A stretch of DNA of 64,000 bases, from NCBI RefSeq assembly GCF_003289645.1, contig NZ_QLYX01000003.1:496001-560000 (forward strand). Direction: 5' to 3'. A program made the translations under genes and the position numbers. The notes beneath the pieces were generated by a model. It did not search any database. It worked only from the letters and a program-made list of their open reading frames with translations, and was not told the DNA's origin. The DNA is from Actinomadura craniellae (GTDB taxonomy: Bacteria > Actinomycetota > Actinomycetes > Streptosporangiales > Streptosporangiaceae). Below, in pieces: positions 33,176 through 41,604 of this stretch (the first letter of the stretch is position 1; every line of letters starts with the position of its first letter).

Positions 33176-33583
33176 TCAACTGGACGCCGGACCGCACCGC
33201 GCCCACACGACCTTCCCTCCCCTGACCAGCCGGTAGCCCCAGTCGGCGGCCAGCGCCTCCACCAGGAGGAGCCCCTTGCCGTGCTCGTCGAGGAGGCGGC
33301 CCTCGCCCTTCTTGGGCAGCTCGCGGCTGGTGTCGAAGACCTCCACGCGGACGGACCCGGCCTCCAGCGAGACCTCCAGCGAGATGGCCTCCGCGGAGCG
33401 GATCGCGTTGGAGACGAGTTCGGTGGCGACCAGGGTGGCGTCCTCCACGAGGTGGGGCAGCGACCAGTCGGACAGCGCGGCCCGGACGAGCAGCCGCGCG
33501 GCCCGCGCCGCCCGCGGATTGGGCGCGATCATGAGGAAGTACGCGGGCCGGGCCGCGCCGGGGGAGGGGGATGGTGTGGTCAT
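33176..33583 (-). CDS. ATP-binding protein, HATPase_c_2
   Basis: 135 residues. N-box ELVSNAI (about 55-61) and G-box HGKGLLL (about 104-110) identify a short GHKL ATPase like the one at 1-421. Such genes often neighbour Scr1/DUF397 pairs in actinomycetes; the nearest pair here is at 36765-37780. It is upstream of pglY on the same strand, separated by 137 bases. Whether it regulates BREX expression is untested. Confidence 0.87.
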   Translation of the reverse strand: MTTPSPSPGAARPAYFLMIAPNPRAARAARLLVRAALSDWSLPHLVEDATLVATELVSNAIRSAEAISLEVSLEAGSVRVEVFDTSRELPKKGEGRLLDEHGKGLLLVEALAADWGYRLVRGGKVVWARCGPASS

Positions 33584-33770
33584 GGCCTCTGATCCGTCGA
33601 TTCGTTCTCGGCAGGGGACTGAGCGCTCGCCCTAGCCTGTCCCGACCCGACCACACCGGGTAACCGGAATTATTCGACGCCCCCCGCTGTCGGATCCGGC
33701 CACCGGCGGCCCGGGCGCCTCGCGAACGGCCTTGCCGCGCGGTTTCGTGCCGTGCGAGCCTTGGCGGGTG

Positions 33771-34388
33771 GTGACGAGCGACTTAGGTGCCGGGGGCGCG
33801 CAGCCGACGATGCTGGTCGTCGCCGGGCTGGCCGGGTCGGGGAAGACCGAGACGGGCAAGCTGCTGTCGGGCCTGACCGGGTGGGCACTGCTGGACAAGG
33901 ACACCCTGACCCGGCCCTTGGTCGAGAGCCTCCTGCTGCGGCTGGCCGGCGACCCGCACGACCGGCACTCCCCGGTCTACGCCGAGGGGGTGCGCCCGCT
34001 GGAGTACTCCTGCCTGATGAAGGCCGGGTGGGAGAACCTGGCCTGCGGCACCTCGGTGATCCTGTCGGCGCCGTTCATCCGGGAGGTGAACGACGCCGCC
34101 TGGATACGGCGCACCCGGCGGCGCTGCCAGCGGTTCGGCGTGGAGCTGCGGGTCGTCTGGGTCGCCTCGGACGCCGACACGATGCGGATGCGGCTGGTGT
34201 CGCGGGGCGCGGAGCGGGACATGTGGAAGCTGGCCAACTGGGACGACTACCTGAGCGACGTCGACCCGGAGATGCTGCCGAGCTGCCCGCACTTCGTCAT
34301 CGACAACCGGATCGACGCCCAGTTCCCGCTGGCCGACCAGGTGGCCTCGCTCGTCCGCTCGCTGGAGGTCCGCGCATGCGCGGAGTGA
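33771..34388 (+). CDS. P-loop kinase-like ATPase (AAA_33/zeta-toxin-like)
   Basis: About 205 residues. Walker A GLAGSGKT is near 19-26, and WALLDKDTLTRPLVE carries the Asp typical of the small-molecule kinase group that includes zeta toxins and chloramphenicol phosphotransferase. LRVVWVASDADTMRMRLVSRGAERD matches the lid region. The substrate is unknown. Starts GTG 33771 or 33768; the ribosome site is weak. It overlaps the next gene by 13 bases. Confidence 0.75.
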   Translation: MTSDLGAGGAQPTMLVVAGLAGSGKTETGKLLSGLTGWALLDKDTLTRPLVESLLLRLAGDPHDRHSPVYAEGVRPLEYSCLMKAGWENLACGTSVILSAPFIREVNDAAWIRRTRRRCQRFGVELRVVWVASDADTMRMRLVSRGAERDMWKLANWDDYLSDVDPEMLPSCPHFVIDNRIDAQFPLADQVASLVRSLEVRACAE

Positions 34389-34975
34389 TCCTGTACGGCC
34401 CGCCCGCGGCCGGCAAGGACACCCTCACCGCGGCTCTGGGCGGCGTCCGCGCCGAGTACCGGCCGGTGGTGAAGGTCAAGGTGGGTTCGGGGAACGACCG
34501 CGGCTACCGCATGGCGACGGCCCGGGAACTGGCGGAGCTGCGCCGGGACGGCCGGATCGTCCAGCAGCACAGCCGTTACGGCAACACCTACGCGGTCGAT
34601 CGCGTCGAGGTCGAGGGCGTGTGGGCCGCCGGGGGGATCCCCGTCCTGCACACGGGCCGGCTCGCCGACCTGCGCACGCTCCGCGGAGGGCTGGCGGCTC
34701 CCTTCCTGTCCGTCCTGCTGTGGTGCGACCGCGACACCACGGCCCGCCGCTCGGCCGGGCGGGGCGACGCGGACACCGGGTGGCGGCTGTCGGTCTGGGA
34801 CGAGACCGCCGCGGAACTGGCGCGGAGCGGGCCCGGTGACTTCGACCTGGCGATCCGCACCGACCGGACGGCGCCCGGGCACGCCGCCCGCCTGATAGAC
34901 CGCGCGGTGAGCGCGCGGGCGGGCGACCCCGCCGCGGTGGCCGCCCTGGTGGAGGAGATCACCCGGAGCGGCTGA
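34376..34975 (+). CDS. Guanylate-kinase-like P-loop protein
   Basis: 199 residues. Walker A GPPAAGKDT (8-16); the Lys-Asp-Thr arrangement is typical of the guanylate kinase fold. SRYGNTYAVDRVEVEGVWAAG corresponds to the GMP-binding/lid part, and PVLHTGRLADLRTL to the second nucleotide-binding strand. The chromosomal gmk is normally elsewhere and shorter in divergence, so this is probably a specialised kinase for a modified nucleotide or other small molecule (inference). The overlap with the upstream P-loop kinase gene suggests the two act together. Confidence 0.75.
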   Translation: MRGVILYGPPAAGKDTLTAALGGVRAEYRPVVKVKVGSGNDRGYRMATARELAELRRDGRIVQQHSRYGNTYAVDRVEVEGVWAAGGIPVLHTGRLADLRTLRGGLAAPFLSVLLWCDRDTTARRSAGRGDADTGWRLSVWDETAAELARSGPGDFDLAIRTDRTAPGHAARLIDRAVSARAGDPAAVAALVEEITRSG

Positions 34976-34999
34976 CCGCTCCCCGGCAGGGAGGGACCC

Positions 35000-36415
35000 G
35001 TGCACCGGCCGACCTCACTGACAGAGCTGGCCGCCGTCTTCGGCGCGACGGCGGACGGCCGGTCCTGCCGCATCGACGACGGCGAGGCGGATGCCCCCAT
35101 CTGCCTCGAAGGCGTTCGGGCCGAGCGCCTGGAGCTCACCGGCTGCGACGTCGACGGGCCGTTGCTGCTGCGCGACTGCTTCATCGACGACCTGCGCCTC
35201 AGCGGCTGCGCCGCCGAGGGGATCGTGATCGCCGGCTGTCACGTCCAGCGGCTGGTGATCCGTAACCTCCCGCCGGGGAGCGGGGTGAGCGTCTCCGAGG
35301 GCGACTACGAGCGGATCTCCATCCACGACGTCGGTGAGATCTCCCTGGACGCGATCGAGTGCCAGGGCGGCGTCACCGTCACCGGCATCCGCGGGCAGGT
35401 CGAGCTCAACCGGGTCACCGCCAAGTCGGTCTCGCTGGGCGAGCAGCTCACCGCCGCGCCGGACGTGCGGATCCGCCTCAGCCGGGTCCGGGTCATGGAC
35501 AACCTGGAGATCCACGATCTCCGGGTACTGGCCGTCGACCTCCGTGACTGTCTCGTCGACCGGAACCTCCGGCTGCGCCGGCTGTCCGCCACGGGGCAGG
35601 TCGTCCTCGACGACGTCCGCTGCGAGGGCCGCCTGTTCCTGGGTGGAGTCACCAGCCGGGCCGCCATCCTGATCACTGGCAGCACGCTGCGGGACGGCCT
35701 GGAGGGCGAGCGGCTCCGGAGTCCCGCCGACGGGTCCCCGGTCCTGACCTTGACGGGATCGGCCGTCGGGTCGTCGATCGGCGTCACGCTGGCCACCCAG
35801 CCGGGCGAGGTGATCCTCCGGGACACGGCGGTCGACGGACGGCTCACCTTCCCCGCACCCTCGCCCAGGTACCGCATCGAGGGCGTGACCACGATCGGCG
35901 ACGTGCAGCTCCCCCCGACGCCGGTGGGCAGCACCGCCCGCCTGCGCGAGTTGGCCGACCGGCACTTCGGGGAGAGCGGTGCCACCGCCTACGGCGTGCT
36001 GCGCGCGGCCTTCGCGGTCCGGCAGCGCATGCGCGAGGAGGACCTCTGCTACTTCCTGCAGCGGCACGCCGAGGTCCGGTTCCTGCCCTGGCACCGCCGC
36101 TGGCTCGGCCGCTACGTCCTCGGCGGGGTGTTGGGCTGGGGCGTCAGCATCGTGCCGCCCGTCCGGGCGCTGTCGCTGGGGATCCTGGTCACCGGGCTCG
36201 TCCTCACCGCGACCGGGGCAGGGAAGGCGGTCAGCCCCGGAGACCTGCCGGCCGGGCTGACGCTGGCGGCGGCGCTGTGGTTCAACGTCGGCACGGGACT
36301 GCCCCAGGGGCTGGGCACCGGCCGGTGGACGGCGCTGGCGGTGACCTTCACCGTGACGGGCCTGCTGCTCGTCACGATCATCGTCGGCATCACCATCAGG
36401 CGCCTGGTCCGCTGA
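35000..36415 (+). CDS. Beta-solenoid protein with C-terminal pore-like membrane domain
   Basis: 471 residues from GTG 35000 (GGGAGGGA upstream). Residues 20-300 are a regular succession of short strands with recurring L/V-x-L-x-x-C/V patterns (LTGCDVDGPLLLRDCFIDDLRLSGC), fitting a pentapeptide-like right-handed beta-helix. Residues 330-370 are amphipathic and charged. Two to three membrane segments follow (about 370-425 and 445-468), with a re-entrant-like ALWFNVGTGLPQGLG between them. This mirrors pentapeptide-repeat/ion-channel fusions, with GTG where channels have GYG. A pore is an inference; the fold pattern is seen directly. Confidence 0.7.
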   Translation: MHRPTSLTELAAVFGATADGRSCRIDDGEADAPICLEGVRAERLELTGCDVDGPLLLRDCFIDDLRLSGCAAEGIVIAGCHVQRLVIRNLPPGSGVSVSEGDYERISIHDVGEISLDAIECQGGVTVTGIRGQVELNRVTAKSVSLGEQLTAAPDVRIRLSRVRVMDNLEIHDLRVLAVDLRDCLVDRNLRLRRLSATGQVVLDDVRCEGRLFLGGVTSRAAILITGSTLRDGLEGERLRSPADGSPVLTLTGSAVGSSIGVTLATQPGEVILRDTAVDGRLTFPAPSPRYRIEGVTTIGDVQLPPTPVGSTARLRELADRHFGESGATAYGVLRAAFAVRQRMREEDLCYFLQRHAEVRFLPWHRRWLGRYVLGGVLGWGVSIVPPVRALSLGILVTGLVLTATGAGKAVSPGDLPAGLTLAAALWFNVGTGLPQGLGTGRWTALAVTFTVTGLLLVTIIVGITIRRLVR

Positions 36416-36764
36416 TCCCGGATCGAGCCGGTCACCCTCCCGTCCGTCTTCGCCCGGCGGTCCCGGGGCGGGAGCCGTACCCGGGCGGACGGACCCGGCG
36501 GTGCCCATGACGAGGGCGCGGGCGGGACGTCTGCGGGCACGACGGTGTCGGCGGCCACGCGGCCGCGCCCCGATGCGGTCGCCGCGGTCACCGGGAGCGG
36601 GACGTTCCGGTTCTCGACAGGGAGTGGTTGTCGATTTTTCGGGGGTGCCCGGTGGGCCGTTTTCCTGCGGGGTCGGGGTGGGCGATTTAACCTGTGGCCG
36701 GACGACCACTCTGCGTTAGGTGGAATGCGTCGGAGGACCGCTCTGTCCTGCTCTGGAGGTTGCG
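36416..36764. other. Control region ahead of the second Scr1/DUF397 pair
   Basis: 349 bases without a gene. The right half (about 36610-36720) is less GC-rich, with GATTTTTC and GATTTAACC patches; the promoter of the regulator at 36765 is probably here. No repeat like that at 13263-13289 was found. Confidence 0.45.
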
Positions 36765-37577
36765 ATGGGACGCCGCCCGAAGGAACTCGACCCGACCGCC
36801 TCGGCCGCCGCCCTCCTCGGCGCCAAGGTCCGCAGGTTCCGGGAGGAGCGGGGCTGGTCCCAGGAAGAACTCGGGACGAAGGTGTTCTGCACCGGCGACA
36901 TGATCAGCAAGATCGAGCTGGCCCGGCGGATGCCGGCCTGGGACACCACGGTCGCGTTCGACCGGGTCTTCGGCACGGGCGAGTACTTCCAGGAACTGTG
37001 GAAACTGGCCAAGAACGAGATCCTGCCGACCTGGTTCCGCCCCTACGCCGACCTGGAACCCGAGGCCAACTCCATCTGCATCTTCAGCCTCACCCTCGTC
37101 CACGGCCTCCTCCAGACCGAGGCGTACGCCACCGAGGTACTGCGCAGCAACCAGGAGCCCGACAGGCTCGAACAGCTGGTGGACGTGCGGATGAAACGCC
37201 AGGAGATCCTGAACCGCGAGGACCCGCCGATGCTCTGGGTGGTCCTCGACGAGATGCTGCTGCATCGCCAGATCGGCACGGGCGAGGTGATGAAGGACCA
37301 GCTCAGACACCTCATCGAGCTGTCTCAGCGGCCTAACGTCACCATTCAAGTGGTACCTGCTGACCGTGGCTCATACCCCGGACTGGCCGGGCCCCTCACG
37401 ATTCTCGGCTTCAAGGAAGATCCTGATGCCGCATACGCTGAGGCGCACGGAGGCGGACAGTTGATCGAAGAGGACTCAGCGGTGGAATATCTCCAGATAC
37501 GGTTCGACCGGATCAGGGCGTCAGCCCTGTCGCAGGAAGAGTCACTGGAACTCCTCCGCAAGATCTTGGAGAGTTGA
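36765..37577 (+). CDS. Scr1-family HTH regulator (XRE HTH + DUF5753)
   Basis: 270 residues from ATG 36765 (GGAGG seven bases upstream). The HTH (about 17-70: LGAKVRRFREERGWSQEELG) is followed by DUF5753 with IFSLTLVHGLLQTEAYATEVL and VTIQVVPADRGSYPGLAG. Its stop overlaps the DUF397 ATG (TGATG). GC content falls in its last third, from roughly 37330 on, as in the DUF397 gene and the 3' part of pglX, so the composition step at this side lies inside the coding region. Nearest relatives control their own DUF397 partner. Confidence 0.9.
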   Translation: MGRRPKELDPTASAAALLGAKVRRFREERGWSQEELGTKVFCTGDMISKIELARRMPAWDTTVAFDRVFGTGEYFQELWKLAKNEILPTWFRPYADLEPEANSICIFSLTLVHGLLQTEAYATEVLRSNQEPDRLEQLVDVRMKRQEILNREDPPMLWVVLDEMLLHRQIGTGEVMKDQLRHLIELSQRPNVTIQVVPADRGSYPGLAGPLTILGFKEDPDAAYAEAHGGGQLIEEDSAVEYLQIRFDRIRASALSQEESLELLRKILES

Positions 37578-40415
37578 TGCGAGACTTCGCAGCCCCCCAA
37601 TGGCGCAAGAGCAGCCACAGCAGTGACGAGGGCGGAGAGTGCGTTGAAGTGGCAGCGCTCTCAGGCATGACCATCGCCATTAGGGATAGCAAGAACCCTG
37701 AGGGTTCCCGGTTGCTCGTGTGCCACACAGAGTTCCGTGGTCTACTAGCCCAGGTGAAGGCTGGTGACTTGGACGTCTGACTGTCCCATCTAGGGAGTGA
37801 TCTCTCTGCTGACAAGGGCTCTTCTGTAGCTAGTATCAACTATTTCTTCTTTACCCTTGTGAGCCTCTAGACCCAACGAGTCACAGTCTGCTGCCAGAAC
37901 AGCCGCAAATCTGCTTGAGCGCTCACTTGGTCTTCTTGTCCTGAGGTCTTCGGGAAGTTCTTTTCGGCAGACGCCATGCCTTGAGATCGTCGTCGGTAAG
38001 GCCGTGGCGTTGCTTTTGAGCTTCCAGGTAAGCCTCGTACGCTTGAGCTGGGCTCTGGCCAAAGAGCGGATCGATTTCTCCGTGCCACTGCTTCACCCAG
38101 GGCATCACCTCTGCCAACCCCGCGATCAGTGGAGTCAGCCTCTCTCTACCCCACCCATCGCTAGTTGTTCGCTGCTCGATTAGCATCATCAGTGCGTGTG
38201 CTTGCTCACGGTGATTCCATCCGGCCCATCCGAGCAACAACGATTCGTCTCCGTCTGTACTCCCACCCAGATATGAGATGAACCGCTCCTTAGGCACGTC
38301 GAACTTCCCTCGGTTGGACCAGTACGATTGTTTGATAAAGTCAGCCCCTTTGTACTTGTCTGGTACCGGGATATCAAGCTTCTTCTGGGTGGAGTCCTCA
38401 TCGCGCTGTAGCTCCCAGACACTTTCCCACTGTGCCCGAATTCGCAGGCCAGCTTCCTTGTACCGTAGGGCTGATAGATATGGCACGTGTTCGGTGTCCA
38501 GAATCTCCACCAAAATGGCTGAGAGATCGATATCCTTACCCGCATACAATTCTACTACCGAAACAAAGTTGGCATCCTTGCGGAGGTGGTCTGCTAGCCG
38601 GTTCACCGTTATTGTTCTCGGCTGCATGACCCCTGTCTCATCTGACGTGAACCATAGTTCCTGGTTTTCGCATCGATCGAGCAGCCAGTTCCGCAGTGCG
38701 ACCTTTTCTTTCTTCTCCCATGGTTCCCATTCCCAGCGGCGCTTATATTCAGGTCGTTCGATCAATCCGATTGTTCGAGATAGCCTCTCAATAGTCTCGA
38801 TGCGCTTCTTCACCACCCGTCGATATTCCTCCGGCCAGGCAGGAATTTCTGAAACGGGGTGTGAGCGGTGCCGGACAAACCACTGCGCTACGGCTTCATC
38901 ACGCTCCGCGCTAGGTGCAATCATAAGCTCGAATGCGCGCTCCCCAAGTTTTAGATCGGGGATGTTTTCTGGATCTGCTCGTAGTTCGACAGCCTCTGAT
39001 TCGGATAGAAATCCGTAAAGTTGATATACCTCCCAATCCAACTCCTCTTGAAGTGCAATCATTTGTCCTTGTAGGTGGATGCATTCCATGAAGGCGGAAT
39101 CTAGTTGCTCGCGTGTAGGGACGCCGTTGGCGCAGATTTTAGTTGGTTGAACATCAACCAAACGTTGCGCGAGCGCGTCCAGTTTCTTTCCCGTTTCAAG
39201 TGGCAGTTTGTTGGCAAGGGGAAATTTTTGGAGCTTAGTGCTTGTGAACTCGTAGTAGCTTTCCCAGGCATAGCGACCAGTGGATCGTTCCCCGCCTCGG
39301 TTTCCTTTGTCTTGGCTAACCTGTTTAAGCCAGAAGCAGGCAGTGGAACTGTTAAGTGTGCCCTGGAGCGCTATGTGGTCACTTTCTGTTGCTCCCTTAG
39401 GGAGCTTAATGACTGGAGCGGAGCGGTTGAATACCCTCCCGTCTCGATCGATGAAAAAGTGATTGTGTGTTGCTACAAACGCAAACGCAATTGCTGCTAT
39501 TTCTGATGTCTCATCACTTGGTAGCTGATGCCACTCGTACCATGTGCGCCCGTCGCTCAGGTAGGTTCCATTAAAGGTCCCTCTAAGCCAGAGTGATGTT
39601 CGTAGTGGCCATAGTAGCTTTAGTAGTTCTGGGTTCAGTGATTCCTGGCGGATCAGTTGCTTTTTTTCGTTATAGGGAAATATTAGGAAATCTGAATCTT
39701 TTGCTCCCCAATCCCTGATGTGATCTCCGCGGTGAGATTTTTTCGCATGTAGATGGTCGGCAATTTGCGCGAGTCGTCCACTTGCCGGGAATGAAAATGC
39801 TTCATCTGCATGAGTGTCACCATAGAATCCGATGCGGGTTATGGCTGACTGTAGAGTGCGAGTGGCGGAACCTTCTATAGCTTGGGAAAGTTCATAGGCA
39901 CCGCCACCGCTTAGGCTCCAAGGGTGAGATCCAAAGTTCTTTCGCTCCATCTGAGTAATGCTGATCCAGCCGCTTTCGCTATCCCCTGGATTTTTAACTT
40001 GCTGGACGATAGCGTTCCACACCAACCCATCTTCGGCATTTTTGGGTTGATTGAGCTCGCCCCGGATACCAAGGGCGGCTCGGATCATATCTGTTCGCGG
40101 CCAGGTGCGTCGGCCAATCAATATAATCGTCGGAGTGCCATGGCCGGGAATATATGCCCCAGAAGTATCAATTATGTGAGTGAGTTCAATGGTTGGAAAG
40201 AATTCGACGATCAGCTTCTTTCCGAATTCACGTTTCATGAAAGAGTTTGCAGTTATCTGACCAACGTGACCAGCGCCCTCACGATCTTGGCCGCCCCGAA
40301 TGGCTAGCTGGAAAAACCGCTCGGCGAAAGGTACGGAGAGGGCATAGAGGCCACTGGAACTCTTGTAAACGCGGTAGTACTCGTTTTCAGCCTTGTCCTT
40401 GGGTGTGATATAAGG
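37330..40415. other. Low-GC block spanning the regulator tail, DUF397 gene and 3' two thirds of pglX
   Basis: Direct reading shows a fall in GC. For example 39661-39720 holds 21 G/C in 60 bases, whereas 41341-41400 in the pglX 5' part holds 40 in 60. The right edge is abrupt, within codons of the NPPY motif (40410-40421). The left edge is gradual, within the Scr1-type gene. Codon third positions change likewise. It reads as replaced or imported sequence whose ends fall inside genes. Confidence 0.75.
37577..37780 (+). CDS. DUF397 domain protein
   Basis: 67 residues from ATG 37577 (a TTG one codon earlier is possible). The family pattern is WRKSSHSSDEGGECVEVA and IAIRDSKNPEGSRLLV, ending LLAQVKAGDLDV. 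It is coupled to the Scr1-type regulator by a TGATG overlap, the usual operon form, unlike the convergent copy at 14290-14499. Its base composition is clearly less GC-rich than the regulator's 5' part. Confidence 0.92.
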   Translation: MRDFAAPQWRKSSHSSDEGGECVEVAALSGMTIAIRDSKNPEGSRLLVCHTEFRGLLAQVKAGDLDV

Positions 40416-41603
40416 CGGGTTGCCGACCACCACGTGGTAGCTGCCGATGCCGAGCAGGTCCACCGTCTTGACGTACTCGGACACGTCCTCGGTCGCGTAG
40501 GTGAAGACCTTCGACTCGTCGCTCTCGTCCTCGGCCCAGAAGTCCATCTCCCCTTGGTCGGGCGCCGGCGCACCACGCCCGTGCATCAGGGAGTCGCCGA
40601 TGGCGATGTTGACGATGAACTCCGGCGCCTCCGCCAGCCGCTCCACCCCCCCGGCCCGCATGGCGGCGATCATCAGCCGGAACCGGGCGATCAGCACCGC
40701 GAACGGGTTCTTGTCCACCCCGTGCACGCTGTACAGCACCCGGCTGATCAGTTCCCACCGTTCGGCCCCGGGGGCCTGCCGCTCCCACCGGGCCAGCAGC
40801 CGGTGGAACGCGCCGAGCAGGAAGTGCCCGGACCCGCAGGTCGGGTCGATCAGCCGTAGGCCGCGCGGCAGGTCCAGGTGGGCGGGGGAGGCGGCGGGCG
40901 GTTCGGGGTCGAGCCCGAACTCGTCCAGCGCCGGGTCCAAAGTCAAATCGAGGATGAACTCCTCGACGAACTCGGGTGTCTGGAGCAGCGCGTACGTCTT
41001 CTTGGCGTGCTCGGACAGGTCCTGGTACAGGTCGCCGAGGAACCGGGTGTTCCACCCGGGGTCGGTGAAGTCGTGGACGAGCGCGGCCTCCTCGCCGTCC
41101 TTCTGCTCCCGCCAGAACGCGATCAGCTTCTTGGCGGCCTCCAGCGACGGGGTGACCTGCCACATCGGGTTGTGGGCACGGTCGAACAGCCCGCCGGCGA
41201 CGGGGGACGCCTGGCCCAGCGCCCGGAACCCGTCCACGATCCACTCGCGGTCGGTGTCGGCGGCGTGCGCGGGGTCCTCGAAGAACGCCTGCTGCCGCTC
41301 CCGGGCGATGTCCAGCCGCTCGCCCGGGCCGGCCAGCCACGGCAGGTCGATCAGCCCGTTGTCCTCGCAGAACCGCAGGAACACCGTGCCCAGCACCCAC
41401 GCCACCGCGGACTGGGTGACCCGGCCCTCCAGCCACGACTCGTACGTCGCGGCCGTCCGCCCCTTCGCGCGGGCCCGACCCCACTCGGCCGTCAGCGTCC
41501 CGTGGAACTTCCCCTCGGGGTCGGTGGCCCGCTCCCGCAGGTCCGTCTCCAGCGCGGAGACCCGCTTCTTCAGGTCGGCGAGCAGCGCAACCGGGTCGAT
41601 CAA
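37923..41603 (-). CDS. pglX: BREX-2 adenine-specific DNA methyltransferase PglX
   Basis: 1226 residues. The SAM-binding motif I DPTCGSGHFLLGAF (about 252-265) and catalytic NPPY (395-398) mark an N6-adenine methyltransferase. The C-terminal 800 residues carry target recognition and helical regions. The start is TTG 41603, one base past the pglW stop, with CAGGAG eight bases upstream. From the second Pro codon of NPPY onward the gene is markedly AT-richer and loses the GC-rich third positions of the 5' part. A run of seven C (G on the coding strand) lies at 40646-40652. No frameshift is seen. It modifies host DNA and is required for phage restriction in Pgl. Confidence 0.93.
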   Translation of the reverse strand: MIDPVALLADLKKRVSALETDLRERATDPEGKFHGTLTAEWGRARAKGRTAATYESWLEGRVTQSAVAWVLGTVFLRFCEDNGLIDLPWLAGPGERLDIARERQQAFFEDPAHAADTDREWIVDGFRALGQASPVAGGLFDRAHNPMWQVTPSLEAAKKLIAFWREQKDGEEAALVHDFTDPGWNTRFLGDLYQDLSEHAKKTYALLQTPEFVEEFILDLTLDPALDEFGLDPEPPAASPAHLDLPRGLRLIDPTCGSGHFLLGAFHRLLARWERQAPGAERWELISRVLYSVHGVDKNPFAVLIARFRLMIAAMRAGGVERLAEAPEFIVNIAIGDSLMHGRGAPAPDQGEMDFWAEDESDESKVFTYATEDVSEYVKTVDLLGIGSYHVVVGNPPYITPKDKAENEYYRVYKSSSGLYALSVPFAERFFQLAIRGGQDREGAGHVGQITANSFMKREFGKKLIVEFFPTIELTHIIDTSGAYIPGHGTPTIILIGRRTWPRTDMIRAALGIRGELNQPKNAEDGLVWNAIVQQVKNPGDSESGWISITQMERKNFGSHPWSLSGGGAYELSQAIEGSATRTLQSAITRIGFYGDTHADEAFSFPASGRLAQIADHLHAKKSHRGDHIRDWGAKDSDFLIFPYNEKKQLIRQESLNPELLKLLWPLRTSLWLRGTFNGTYLSDGRTWYEWHQLPSDETSEIAAIAFAFVATHNHFFIDRDGRVFNRSAPVIKLPKGATESDHIALQGTLNSSTACFWLKQVSQDKGNRGGERSTGRYAWESYYEFTSTKLQKFPLANKLPLETGKKLDALAQRLVDVQPTKICANGVPTREQLDSAFMECIHLQGQMIALQEELDWEVYQLYGFLSESEAVELRADPENIPDLKLGERAFELMIAPSAERDEAVAQWFVRHRSHPVSEIPAWPEEYRRVVKKRIETIERLSRTIGLIERPEYKRRWEWEPWEKKEKVALRNWLLDRCENQELWFTSDETGVMQPRTITVNRLADHLRKDANFVSVVELYAGKDIDLSAILVEILDTEHVPYLSALRYKEAGLRIRAQWESVWELQRDEDSTQKKLDIPVPDKYKGADFIKQSYWSNRGKFDVPKERFISYLGGSTDGDESLLLGWAGWNHREQAHALMMLIEQRTTSDGWGRERLTPLIAGLAEVMPWVKQWHGEIDPLFGQSPAQAYEAYLEAQKQRHGLTDDDLKAWRLPKRTSRRPQDKKTK

Positions 41604-41604
41604 C

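Noticed and set aside
37781-37922. Possible attachment site or insertion-sequence scar at the low-GC block
   Set aside because: No direct repeats, inverted terminal repeats, integrase or transposase seen near the block ends.
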